NCBI RefSeq assembly: GCF_019670005.1 | Contig: NZ_AP019785.1 | Span: 1 to 64,000, forward strand | Reading direction: 5' to 3' | Source: Methylomagnum ishizawai | Lineage (GTDB): Bacteria > Pseudomonadota > Gammaproteobacteria > Methylococcales > Methylococcaceae | Length of the DNA stretch: 64,000 nucleotides | Shown here: positions 25,003-32,678 of the stretch, in pieces | Position numbering within the stretch: the first letter of the stretch is position 1 | Layout: each line of letters begins with the position of its first letter | Notes under the pieces: model-generated | Seen by the model: the letters and a program-made list of their open reading frames with translations, nothing else | Told to the model about the DNA's origin: nothing | The model's database searches: none | Translations under genes and position numbers: made by a program

Positions 25003-26238
25003 ATGGACTCGACCGTGCATACGTTCTTCCTGCACCTCCTCGCCATCCTGGTGACGGCCCGCCTGTTCGCGGAGGCCGCGGCCCTGGCCCGCATGCCCTC
25101 GGTGGTGGGCGAGTTGCTGGCCGGCATCGTCCTGGGGCCCACCGCGCTGGGCTGGGTCGAGCCCGACCGGGTGATCCGCATGCTGGCCGAGATCGGCATC
25201 ATCCTGCTGCTGTTCGAGGCCGGGCTGGATACGGACGTCCGGCAGTTGATCCGGGCGGGGGCCAAGGCGGCGGTGGTGGCGGTCAACGGCTTCGTCTGGC
25301 CGTTCGCGCTGGGCTTCGCGGTCGGCTTCTACGGCTTCGGCAGGCCGCTCCTGGAATCCCTGTTCATCGGCGGCACCCTGACCGCCACCAGCATCGGCAT
25401 CACCTTGCGGGTATTGGCCGACCTCCACCGGCAGCAGTCCCACGAGGCCCGGCTGGTCATGGGGGCGGCGGTCATCGACGACGTGCTGGGGGTGGTATTG
25501 CTCGCCCTGCTCTACCGGTTCGCCTCGGAGGATGCCGTCGGCCTCGCCAACGCGGCGCGGCTACTGGGCTTCATCGCCTTGTTCTTGCTGCTGGCCCCGG
25601 TGGTGGCCAAGGGGCTTTCGCTGGTCATCCAGCGGGTGGAACGGTCCACCGGGATTCCGGGGCTCATCCCGACCGCCGTGGTGTCCTTGGTGCTGTTCCT
25701 GGCTTGGCTGTCCAAGGAGGCCGGGGCTCCCGAACTCCTGGGCGGGTTCGCGGCCGGGTTGGCCCTGTCGAGCCGGTTTTTCCTGCCCTTCGGCCTGACC
25801 CCGCGCATCGACCCGGCCTTCACCGGGCGTATCGAGGCGCAGATGCGGCCCATCGTCCACCTGTTCGTCCCCATCTTCTTCGTGGTGGTGGGCTTGTCCC
25901 TGGACCTCCGCGCCATCGATTGGCGTTCCCCGTTCGTCTGGGAACTGTCCCTGGCCTTGACCGGCGTGGCCCTGGTGGGCAAGCTGCTCAGCGCCGTGTT
26001 CATCCGGGAGCGCTGGTCGACCCGCCTCGCCGTCGGCTTGGCGATGGTGCCGCGCGGGGAAGTGGGGTTGATCTTCGCGGAATTGGGCCGGTCCTCGAAC
26101 ATCCTGGACAACGAGGTCTATGCCGTCCTGGTCATCGTGATCGCGCTGACCACCCTCGGCACCCCCCTCCTGCTCAAGGGCTACTTCCATTGGCTGGGGC
26201 GGCATTCCGGCGATGCCGTGCCCCCCGGGCCGGATTAG
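25003..26238 (+). CDS. Cation:proton antiporter, CPA2 type
   Basis: 411 residues, ATG preceded by AAGGAG. First helices: FFLHLLAILVTARLFAEAAA and VVGELLAGIVLGPTALGW. The family core IGIILLLFEAGLDTDVRQLI is followed by GGTLTATSIGITLRVLAD and AAVIDDVLGVVLLALLY. The DD pair is the ion-binding motif of the electrogenic NapA/NhaS3-like antiporters. There is no regulatory C-terminal domain. It likely extrudes Na+ or K+ for H+. Second CPA2 antiporter of the window, only distantly like the one at 14758-15930. Confidence 0.9.
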   Translation: MDSTVHTFFLHLLAILVTARLFAEAAALARMPSVVGELLAGIVLGPTALGWVEPDRVIRMLAEIGIILLLFEAGLDTDVRQLIRAGAKAAVVAVNGFVWPFALGFAVGFYGFGRPLLESLFIGGTLTATSIGITLRVLADLHRQQSHEARLVMGAAVIDDVLGVVLLALLYRFASEDAVGLANAARLLGFIALFLLLAPVVAKGLSLVIQRVERSTGIPGLIPTAVVSLVLFLAWLSKEAGAPELLGGFAAGLALSSRFFLPFGLTPRIDPAFTGRIEAQMRPIVHLFVPIFFVVVGLSLDLRAIDWRSPFVWELSLALTGVALVGKLLSAVFIRERWSTRLAVGLAMVPRGEVGLIFAELGRSSNILDNEVYAVLVIVIALTTLGTPLLLKGYFHWLGRHSGDAVPPGPD

Positions 26239-26305
26239 GCGTGGAACCGGCGCTTGCGTCCCCAAGCCGTCCCTGTGGCCCCGCCAGGACCGGCCCTTGG
26301 CTCGG

Positions 26306-26515
26306 TCAGAACAACCCGGCATTGATCAGGAAATGGCTGCCGACGCTGGCCGCGTACCCCAGGAGGATGGCCGGCAACCATCTCAGGTGGGTCATGAAGC
26401 TGTACACCCCCTTGGCCTGCCCCATCAGCGCCACCCCGGCGGTCAGGGTGACCAACAGCCATTGCCCTTCGGACATCTCCAGGCCGTTAGGATTTTTTGG
26501 GGGTCCATTGGTCAT
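26306..26515 (-). CDS. Small two-helix membrane protein, function unknown
   Basis: 69 residues from ATG 26515 (a later ATG at 26476 also fits). Two hydrophobic helices: QWLLVTLTAGVALMGQAKGV and WLPAILLGYAASVGSHFLIN. It ends NAGLF. I do not recognise the family, but the even hydrophobic pattern and charged linker (THLR) argue for a real gene. Convergent with the antiporter gene and divergent from the crystallin-like gene. Confidence 0.5.
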   Translation of the reverse strand: MTNGPPKNPNGLEMSEGQWLLVTLTAGVALMGQAKGVYSFMTHLRWLPAILLGYAASVGSHFLINAGLF

Positions 26516-26578
26516 AATCGTTGAGGATCGGTTGTTGGCGCAATCCGGGACCACCGCTCAAGACATGGAGGGGTTCGC

Positions 26579-27106
26579 ATGTGCATATGGACGCGCTTTA
26601 GGGCATGGATGGCGGCGGGGGTTTTACTGGCCGGACCGTCGCTGGCGGCAGAACCGCCCACTTCGTCCCAACCCATTGCCGGGGGAACCGGCCCCCAATC
26701 CCAGCCCCTCGTCTCCCCGCTTTCCACTGGCCGGACTCCCAGTTCCCTGCCCGCCTTGCTGGTCATGCCCGGCGACCTCAGCGCCGAGCGGGTTTCCACA
26801 ACGGGCTGCTGGGCCCAGTTCTACGAAGGGCCGAATTTCCGGGGAACCCAACTCAATATCCTCGGCCCCGTGGAGATGCGCGTTATGCAAGGCCCGTTCA
26901 ACGTCGAGTGGAAAAAGCTCGGCAGTGCTTCGGTCGGGCCTAGGGCGCGGGTGGCGGTCTTCGACGACGATGGCTTCGAGGGACGCCGGCTGGTCCTGGA
27001 ACCGAACTCCCGGATCCAGGATTTCGACCCCATGTGGGGCCGGGGATGGTTGGGATGGCTGTTGCGTGAACGGATCGAATCCATGCAGGTGCTCTGCGTC
27101 CCCTGA
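26579..27106 (+). CDS. Secreted beta/gamma-crystallin-fold protein
   Basis: 175 residues with GGAGG upstream. Signal peptide at 1-24 (MAAGVLLAGPSLAAEPP). A Pro/Ser-rich linker (about 25-70) leads to one beta/gamma-crystallin-like domain with the motif CWAQFYEGPNFRGTQLNILG and later VAVFDDDGFEGRRLVLEPNS, the two Greek-key halves. Such bacterial domains often bind Ca2+ and stabilise extracellular proteins; no enzyme site is seen. It precedes the GH39 gene on the same strand. Confidence 0.75.
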   Translation: MCIWTRFRAWMAAGVLLAGPSLAAEPPTSSQPIAGGTGPQSQPLVSPLSTGRTPSSLPALLVMPGDLSAERVSTTGCWAQFYEGPNFRGTQLNILGPVEMRVMQGPFNVEWKKLGSASVGPRARVAVFDDDGFEGRRLVLEPNSRIQDFDPMWGRGWLGWLLRERIESMQVLCVP

Positions 27107-27247
27107 ACCGCGTATAGGTTGCCTGGCCAGGCTTCGAAGTCCCGGCAAAGCGCCCTTATGTGCGGTGTTGCGTCGACCCTGCCGGTAGCCATGCGTAGAA
27201 TCGGACCAGGCGGCATAGTGGAGATAGCCAAGGAGAGGTTGTGCTAT

Positions 27248-28681
27248 ATGCCGGAATTCACCTGTGATCTGGGCCAGCGGGGTACGCCGCTCAACCACGT
27301 CTGGGAACACACCATGGGCAGCGGCCACGCGCTGTTGGGATTGCGTGCCGATTGGCAGGCGCAATTGCGGCGCTGCCGTACCGAGTTGGGCTTACAACAT
27401 GTGCGTTTCCACGGCCTCCTCGACGACGACATGGGCACCCTGACCACGCAACGGGACGAATCCATCTACTCGTTCTTCAACGCCGACCGGATCATGGATT
27501 TGCTGGTGTCCATCGGCATGCGCCCCTTCGTGGAGCTCGGCTTCATGCCCACGGCCCTGGCCTCGGGCGACACCACCGTCTTCCACTACCGGGGCAACGT
27601 GACCCCGCCCAAGGACTATGCCGCCTGGGAAACCCTGATCCACAAGCTGGTGGCGCATTGGGCGGAGCGCTATGGCCTCAAGGAAGTGCGGCAATGGTAT
27701 TTCGAGGTGTGGAACGAGCCCAACCTGGAAGCGTTCTGGACCGGGAGCCAAGCGGATTATTTCGAGCTTTACCGCCATACGGCGCGGGCGATCAAGCGCG
27801 TCGACGAACGCTTGCGGGTGGGGGGGCCGGCCACCGCGCAGAACCAATGGATAAGCGACTTCATCGACTTTTGCGACGGCGAACAATTGCCGGTGGATTT
27901 CGTCAGCACCCACCAATACCCGACCGACGCCTTCGGCCAGCCCGGCGACGACACCGAACGGCAACTGGCCCTGTCCCAACGCGGCATCCTCAGGCAGCGG
28001 GCGCTGGACGTGCGGCGCGAGGCCGGGAACAAGCCGGTCTACTACACCGAATGGAACACCTCGTCCAACCCGTTCTTCCACCGCCACGACGAGCCCTACG
28101 CCGCCGCCTTCGCCCTGAAAAGCTGGCTGGAGGCGGCGGATATCGTCCAGGGCTATAGCTACTGGACCTTTTCCGACCTGTTCGAGGAGAACTATTTCTC
28201 CTCGGTGCCCTTCCATGGCGGCTTCGGCCTGTTGACCCTCCATGGCATCGCCAAGCCGACCTACCGCGCCGCGCAGATCCTGCACCGGCTGGGCGACGAG
28301 CGCCTGCTGGTCGATGGCCTGCACAGCACGGTCGATTGCTGGGTGACGCGGCGCGATGGAGCCCTGAGGATCGTCCTCGCCAACCACGCCCTGCCCACCC
28401 ACGCCATCGAACCCGAGCCCGTGGTCCTGACCCTGCGCCATGCCGATCCGCCACGCCGGGCCTGGTTGGAACGGATCGACGAGACCCACGCCAACCCCCG
28501 CCGGGTCTGGGAGCGGGCCATGGGCCAACCCGAATACCTGAGCCCGGATCAGGTCGAGGCGTTGCAAGGCGCTTCGGCCCTGGTGCCCGAACCCTTGGTT
28601 TGGCGTATGGAGGGCGGCAATCTCGTGTGCGGGTTGACGATCCCGCCCCATGCGGTTGCGGCGATCAGCCTGGACTACTAG
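27248..28681 (+). CDS. GH39-type beta-xylosidase-like glycoside hydrolase
   Basis: 477 residues from ATG 27248 with AGGAGAGG upstream. A TIM-barrel glycosidase with acid/base Glu in WYFEVWNEPNLEAFW (about residue 157) and nucleophile Glu in KPVYYTEWNTSSNPF (about 265). The first-strand region VRFHGLLDDDMGTLT is typical of GH39 xylan beta-xylosidases. No signal peptide is seen, so it is probably cytoplasmic and acts on imported oligosaccharides. The next gene, 28 bp downstream, is a second glycan hydrolase, likely in one operon. Confidence 0.88.
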   Translation: MPEFTCDLGQRGTPLNHVWEHTMGSGHALLGLRADWQAQLRRCRTELGLQHVRFHGLLDDDMGTLTTQRDESIYSFFNADRIMDLLVSIGMRPFVELGFMPTALASGDTTVFHYRGNVTPPKDYAAWETLIHKLVAHWAERYGLKEVRQWYFEVWNEPNLEAFWTGSQADYFELYRHTARAIKRVDERLRVGGPATAQNQWISDFIDFCDGEQLPVDFVSTHQYPTDAFGQPGDDTERQLALSQRGILRQRALDVRREAGNKPVYYTEWNTSSNPFFHRHDEPYAAAFALKSWLEAADIVQGYSYWTFSDLFEENYFSSVPFHGGFGLLTLHGIAKPTYRAAQILHRLGDERLLVDGLHSTVDCWVTRRDGALRIVLANHALPTHAIEPEPVVLTLRHADPPRRAWLERIDETHANPRRVWERAMGQPEYLSPDQVEALQGASALVPEPLVWRMEGGNLVCGLTIPPHAVAAISLDY

Positions 28682-28709
28682 CCCGCCCGGCGCATATGGA
28701 TGGAACCGA

Positions 28710-30032
28710 ATGAACACCAATGACCCATCGGCACAGGCGGTACCCGCCGGGAACGAGACGTTGCTGGACGGCCTGCAATGCGCGGCCTTCGAGTACTTCC
28801 GGCACGAGGCCAACCCGGACAACGGCCTAGTCGCGGACAGCACCAGACCTGGAAGCCCCGCCAGCATCGGCGCGACGGGGTTCGCCTTGACGCTGTATCC
28901 CGTCGGCGTCGAGCGGGGGTTCATGCCCCGCGCCGAGGCGGTGGCGCGCACCCTCGCGGCCTTGCGCCATCTATGGCACGCGCCGCAAGGCCCGGAACCC
29001 GACGCCACGGGCCACCGGGGCTTCTTCTACCACTTCCTGGATATGGAACGGGGACGGCGGGCGCTGGAATGCGAGCTTTCGACCATCGACACGGCGTTCC
29101 TCCTGGCCGGAGCCTTGCTCGCGGGCCGGTACTTCCAGGGCGACGATGCCGACGAATGTGAAATCCGCCGCCTGGCCGACGCGCTGTACCGCCGTGCCGA
29201 TTGGCAATGGGCACAGAACGGCGGCTGTGCGCTGGCCACGGCCTGGACCCCGGAACAGGGCTTCGCCCACAACCGTTGGTATGGCTACAGCGAAGCCCTG
29301 ATCCTGTACGTCCTGGGACTGGGTTCGCCCACCCACCCCCTGCCGCCCAACAGCTACGCCGTGTGGACCACGCGCTACGACTGGCGCGAGGCCTACGGGT
29401 ACGGGCTGCTGTACGCCGGTCCCCTGTTCATCCACCAGTTCTCGCATCTCTGGATCGATTTCCGCCAGATCCAGGACGCTTATATGCGGACCAAGGGCAT
29501 CGACTACTTCGAGAACAGCCGCCGGGCGACCTGCGCCCAGCGGGACTACGCCCTCCAGAATCCCCATGGATTCCGCAACTACGGCGAACACTGCTGGGGC
29601 ATCACCGCCAGCGACGGGCCGGACCGGACTTGCGAGGTGGCCGGGCATGAACGGCGGTTCTTCGGCTACCTGGCCCGGGGCGCGCCGTTCGGCCCGGACG
29701 ACGGCACCTTGGCCCCCTGGGCCGCCGCCGCCTCCCTGCCCTTCGCGCCCGAAATCGTCCTGCCCACCCTCCATTATTTGAGCGGGCTCCATGGCGGGGC
29801 CGCCGTTGCCTATGGCTTCACGGGATCGTTCAACCCCACGGTTCCAGACCCGGCCCATCCCGAGATCGGCTGGCTGTCGCCCTGGCACCTGGGGATCAAC
29901 CAAGGCCCCATCGTCATCATGGCGGAGAACTACCGTTCGGGCCTGGTGTGGCGGCTGATGCGCGGTTGCCCCTATGTGGTGAAGGGCTTGCGCCGGGCGG
30001 GATTCGGGGGCAGCTGGCTGGGCCGGGACTGA
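28710..30032 (+). CDS. GH144/glucoamylase-like beta-1,2-glucan hydrolase
   Basis: 440 residues. The start ETLLDGLQCAAFEYFRHEAN and SIGATGFALTLYPVGVERGF are hallmarks of the glycoamylase-like family (PF10091). GHRGFFYHFLDMERGRRALE, then ELSTIDTAFLLAGALLAG and YGYSEALILYVLGLGSPTHP follow. The catalytic-type acidic residues lie in STIDTAFLL and YSEALIL. Characterised members of this family (GH144) cleave beta-1,2-glucans, the backbone of some osmoregulated periplasmic glucans, so the nearby opgC is relevant. No clear signal peptide, which is odd for a periplasmic glucanase. Confidence 0.85.
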   Translation: MNTNDPSAQAVPAGNETLLDGLQCAAFEYFRHEANPDNGLVADSTRPGSPASIGATGFALTLYPVGVERGFMPRAEAVARTLAALRHLWHAPQGPEPDATGHRGFFYHFLDMERGRRALECELSTIDTAFLLAGALLAGRYFQGDDADECEIRRLADALYRRADWQWAQNGGCALATAWTPEQGFAHNRWYGYSEALILYVLGLGSPTHPLPPNSYAVWTTRYDWREAYGYGLLYAGPLFIHQFSHLWIDFRQIQDAYMRTKGIDYFENSRRATCAQRDYALQNPHGFRNYGEHCWGITASDGPDRTCEVAGHERRFFGYLARGAPFGPDDGTLAPWAAAASLPFAPEIVLPTLHYLSGLHGGAAVAYGFTGSFNPTVPDPAHPEIGWLSPWHLGINQGPIVIMAENYRSGLVWRLMRGCPYVVKGLRRAGFGGSWLGRD

Positions 30033-30043
30033 AACCGGCGGCA

Positions 30044-30064
30044 CCCCGGCTCGACCGGGGGTTT
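30044..30064 (+). terminator. Possible hairpin between GH144-like gene and SDR
   Basis: Stem CCCCGG/CCGGGG with a 5-base loop, followed by GTTTC. Short stem and weak T run. May only attenuate the transcript. Confidence 0.3.
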
Positions 30065-30089
30065 CATCGCTCGACATAGGGGAAAAGCC

Positions 30090-31073
30090 ATGGCCCAACC
30101 GGATATCGTCGTCGTCACCGGATCGTCCGCCGGGATCGGACGCGCCACCGCCCTGGAGTTCGCACGGCATGGGGCCAAGCTGGCGCTCCTGGCCCGTGGG
30201 ATCGACGGGCTGGCGGGGGCACAGCGGGAAATCGAGCAGGTGGGCGGCACCGCCCTCGTCATCCCCACCGACGTGGCCGACCCGGAGCAGGTGGAACGCG
30301 CCGCCGACCGGGTGGAACGGGAACTCGGCCCCATCGACATCTGGGTGAACTGCGCCATGGTCACGGTGTTCTCGCCGGTCGAGGCGATGACGCCGGGGGA
30401 GTTCCGGCGGGTCACCGAAGTCACCTATCTCGGCACCGTCCACGGCACCTTGGCGGCGCTCAAGCGGATGCGGCCACGCGGCCGGGGCACCATCGTGCAG
30501 GTGGGTTCCGCCCTGGCCTACCGCGCCATCCCGCTGCAATCGGCCTATTGCGGGGCCAAGTTCGCCATCCGGGGCTTCACCGACGCCCTGCGCTCGGAAC
30601 TGATCCACGACCGCTCGCCGGTCAAGCTGACCATGGTGCAGATCGCGGCCTTCAACACGCCCCAGTTCGATTGGGCGCGCATCCACCTCGACCAGAACCC
30701 GCAGCCGGTCCCGCCCATCTTCCAGCCCGAAGTCGCGGCGCGGGGCATCGTCCACGCGGCCTATCATCCACGCCGGGAATTCTGGATCGGCTGGCCGACC
30801 GTCAAGGCCATCCTCGGCAACAAGCTGATCCCGGGGTTGCTCGACCGCTACCTCGCCAGCCGGGCCTACGAGGGCCAGTTCGGTCCCGAGCCCCTGCCCG
30901 CCCACCGTCCCGACAACCTGTTCGAGCCGGTGCCCGGCGACCACGGCAGCCATGGCCGCTTCGACGCGCGGGCGAAACCCGATAGCTGGCAATTGCTCGC
31001 CAATATGCACCGGGGTTGGATCGTCGGCGCACTGGGAATCCTGATCCTGCTAGCCGCGATCCTGGCAGGCTGA
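30090..31073 (+). CDS. Short-chain dehydrogenase with C-terminal membrane anchor
   Basis: 327 residues. The Rossmann motif TGSSAGIGRATALEF is at 11-25, then NCAMVTVF in place of the usual NAG motif, and the catalytic triad Ser in VQVGSALAYRAIP with YCGAK (Tyr, Lys). The NADP-binding Arg-type loop ARGIDGLAGAQREIE suggests NADP(H). After the catalytic domain there is a 100-residue extension ending in one helix (GWIVGALGILILLAAILAG). A tail-anchored SDR is unusual; it may process a membrane-linked substrate. Preceded by two glycan hydrolases. Confidence 0.85.
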   Translation: MAQPDIVVVTGSSAGIGRATALEFARHGAKLALLARGIDGLAGAQREIEQVGGTALVIPTDVADPEQVERAADRVERELGPIDIWVNCAMVTVFSPVEAMTPGEFRRVTEVTYLGTVHGTLAALKRMRPRGRGTIVQVGSALAYRAIPLQSAYCGAKFAIRGFTDALRSELIHDRSPVKLTMVQIAAFNTPQFDWARIHLDQNPQPVPPIFQPEVAARGIVHAAYHPRREFWIGWPTVKAILGNKLIPGLLDRYLASRAYEGQFGPEPLPAHRPDNLFEPVPGDHGSHGRFDARAKPDSWQLLANMHRGWIVGALGILILLAAILAG

Positions 31074-31077
31074 GGTT

Positions 31078-31485
31078 TTAGGGCCGATCCTCGCGGAACT
31101 CCACCAAGTCTCCCCGCACGGTGACCTTGGGCAGGGAGAACAGGATGAAATAAGGATTGTCCTGCACGTACACCACGTTCGCCAGGGCCTGGGGCCTGCC
31201 CCCCGTGATCCCGGCATCGCGGTACATGCCCGCGATGGCTTCGATGTAGTCGGGGCTCTTGAGGGTCAGGAAGCCGAACAGCCGGAATCCGGTGCTATGG
31301 CCCATGGCGTGAACCTTGACCACCTGGAAGTTCGCCTTGGCCAAATCCACCTGGGTCAGGCCCGTGGCTTGGACACCTCCTCCGCCACCGCCCGACGTTT
31401 GGCCCAAAGGAAGCCCCAACAGCGCGGGCGCGGCCGCGCAGCCCATCAGGATGAGCAAGACGGGCATCGTCAGCAGAATTTTCAT
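31078..31485 (-). CDS. Lipoprotein, function unknown
   Basis: 135 residues. Lipoprotein signal MKILLTMPVLLILMGC with Cys at 16. The mature part starts with a Gly-rich linker (GQTSGGGGGG) and then KVHAMGHSTGFRLFGFLTLK, which resembles small lipoproteins that follow a GxxxGFxLFGFLPL-type pattern. The gene overlaps the preceding sensory-rhodopsin-transducer homologue by 4 bases (ATGA), so they are co-translated. Convergent with the SDR gene with only 4 bp between stops. Confidence 0.75.
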   Translation of the reverse strand: MKILLTMPVLLILMGCAAAPALLGLPLGQTSGGGGGGVQATGLTQVDLAKANFQVVKVHAMGHSTGFRLFGFLTLKSPDYIEAIAGMYRDAGITGGRPQALANVVYVQDNPYFILFSLPKVTVRGDLVEFREDRP

Positions 31486-31868
31486 GGCGATGATTCCTCG
31501 GCGTAGGCCACGGTGCTGAGCAGCGCCAACGCCGCCTGCCGCGAATCCAGCCGGGTGTGCTGGACCACGATGGGCCGGTCGGATTCGATCAGGCTGGCGT
31601 AGTCGACGCCCCGGGGGATGGGTTCCGGATCGTCCAAGTCGTTGAAGCGCAGGTGCAGGGTGCGCCGTGCAGGGACCGTCACCCGGTACGGCCCGGCGGG
31701 TTCGCGGTCGGCGAAGAGCACGGTGATGACGACCTGGGCATCGATATCGCCGGTATTGAGCAGGCAGGCCGTTTCGTGGCTCTCGAACTCCCGGCCCGGA
31801 CCGGTGCTATCCGGTGGGATGTAGCCTTCCGCGATGGCCCAGCGGGTTTTGCCGACAGTATTGCTCAT
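31482..31868 (-). CDS. Sensory rhodopsin transducer family protein
   Basis: 128 residues from ATG 31868 with GAGGAAA upstream. It matches the Anabaena sensory rhodopsin transducer (ASRT) family: GKTRWAIAEGYIPPDSTGPG, then ESHETACLLNTGDIDAQVVI, FADREPAGPYRVTVPARRT, and LHLRFNDLDDPEPIPRGVDY. The fold is a small beta sandwich forming a tetramer. In Anabaena it contacts a rhodopsin, but most homologues occur without one and may bind sugars or DNA. No rhodopsin lies in this window. Confidence 0.88.
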   Translation of the reverse strand: MSNTVGKTRWAIAEGYIPPDSTGPGREFESHETACLLNTGDIDAQVVITVLFADREPAGPYRVTVPARRTLHLRFNDLDDPEPIPRGVDYASLIESDRPIVVQHTRLDSRQAALALLSTVAYAEESSP

Positions 31869-31941
31869 GGGGTTTCCTCTGGTTTTCCATTCCAACTTCC
31901 CAGCCCGGGGTACCGGGCAATCCTCCGGTCCCATCACCGGG

Positions 31942-32493
31942 CTACATCGTTTCCTTGATACCCTTCCTGAGCAGCCACCAGTTCACCGGATAGCTGGTCA
32001 GGAATCCGGCGAGCATGGCGATCTGCATCATGAACCAGAACACCGGATCGGTCTTGGGCAGTTTATGGCCGAATAGGACGAACACGGTGAGCGCCATCCA
32101 GCCGTACATGCCGACCTGCCAGGCCGTGAGCGACAGGGCATCGGCCTTGAGCGCCGCCGCCAGCCCCTGGGTCGGGGGCAGCTTCCGCATCGGCTGGATC
32201 GTGAAATATTGGAAAACGATCCCGAACAGGAAGGCCAGCGCATAATCCAAGGCCCAGGCCGCGAACAGGGGCTTGCCGAACAGGGTGAGCGGCACGAAGA
32301 ACACGAACCACTCCGCCACGATATCCCCCAGGGCGCAGCCGCTGCCGCAATGGGTCGTGCCGAGGCCGACGGACTGCCAGAACGGCCTCTCCCGGGACGG
32401 TTCCCCCCGTGGTCCGGCGCGTCCGATGGCGGCATAGGCCCAGAGCGCCAACGGACCGCCGAACAGCGCCGTCAGCGGCCAGACGAGGTCCAT
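31942..32493 (-). CDS. DUF4396 membrane protein, main part
   Basis: 183 residues. Hydrophobic with 4 helices (WPLTALFGGPLALWAYAAIG, YALAFLFGIVFQYFTIQPM). A conserved TTHCGSGCALGDIVAEWFVF segment carries a Cys/His pattern that may bind metal. The ATG at 32493 follows the stop of a 37-residue frame that is exactly in phase with it; the two parts together look like one full DUF4396 protein interrupted by UGA. Start at 32493 has no clear ribosome site, unlike the upstream part. Followed by the transducer homologue on the same strand. Confidence 0.75.
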   Translation of the reverse strand: MDLVWPLTALFGGPLALWAYAAIGRAGPRGEPSRERPFWQSVGLGTTHCGSGCALGDIVAEWFVFFVPLTLFGKPLFAAWALDYALAFLFGIVFQYFTIQPMRKLPPTQGLAAALKADALSLTAWQVGMYGWMALTVFVLFGHKLPKTDPVFWFMMQIAMLAGFLTSYPVNWWLLRKGIKETM

Positions 32494-32496
32494 GAT

Positions 32497-32607
32497 TCAC
32501 ATCCGTTGATGGCGGCCGAACAGGAAAATATCGACCACGAGGGCCAGGGCGCCGAACCCCGCCATCAGCAGCGATGCGATCGCCAGGACATGGAGCCAAA
32601 CGGACAT
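32497..32607 (-). CDS. N-terminal DUF4396 helix, cut by an in-frame UGA
   Basis: 37 codons from ATG 32607 with a strong AAAGGAGAGG ribosome site: one helix (LHVLAIASLLMAGFGALALV) followed by DIFLFGRHQRM and UGA. The next codons (ATC ATG GAC) continue in the same frame into the main DUF4396 part. In family members known to me this junction reads M-Trp-I-M, so the UGA probably replaces a UGG Trp codon. Either the gene is split into two products, or it is a recent nonsense mutation or a sequencing error. Confidence 0.6.
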   Translation of the reverse strand: MSVWLHVLAIASLLMAGFGALALVVDIFLFGRHQRM

Positions 32608-32678
32608 ACACCCTCTCCTTTGACATATGTTTCACGACCTCTTGCGGCGTCGCGAAGCTCATCGCCGCATCCCACCGC

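Noticed and set aside
24132-27188. A 1018-residue plus-strand frame
   Set aside because: It runs through opgC, an antiporter and the crystallin-like gene out of frame, with Arg/Pro-rich composition; chance open frame.
28971-31010. A 679-residue minus-strand frame opposite the GH144 and SDR genes
   Set aside because: Antisense shadow; both plus-strand genes carry clear family motifs.
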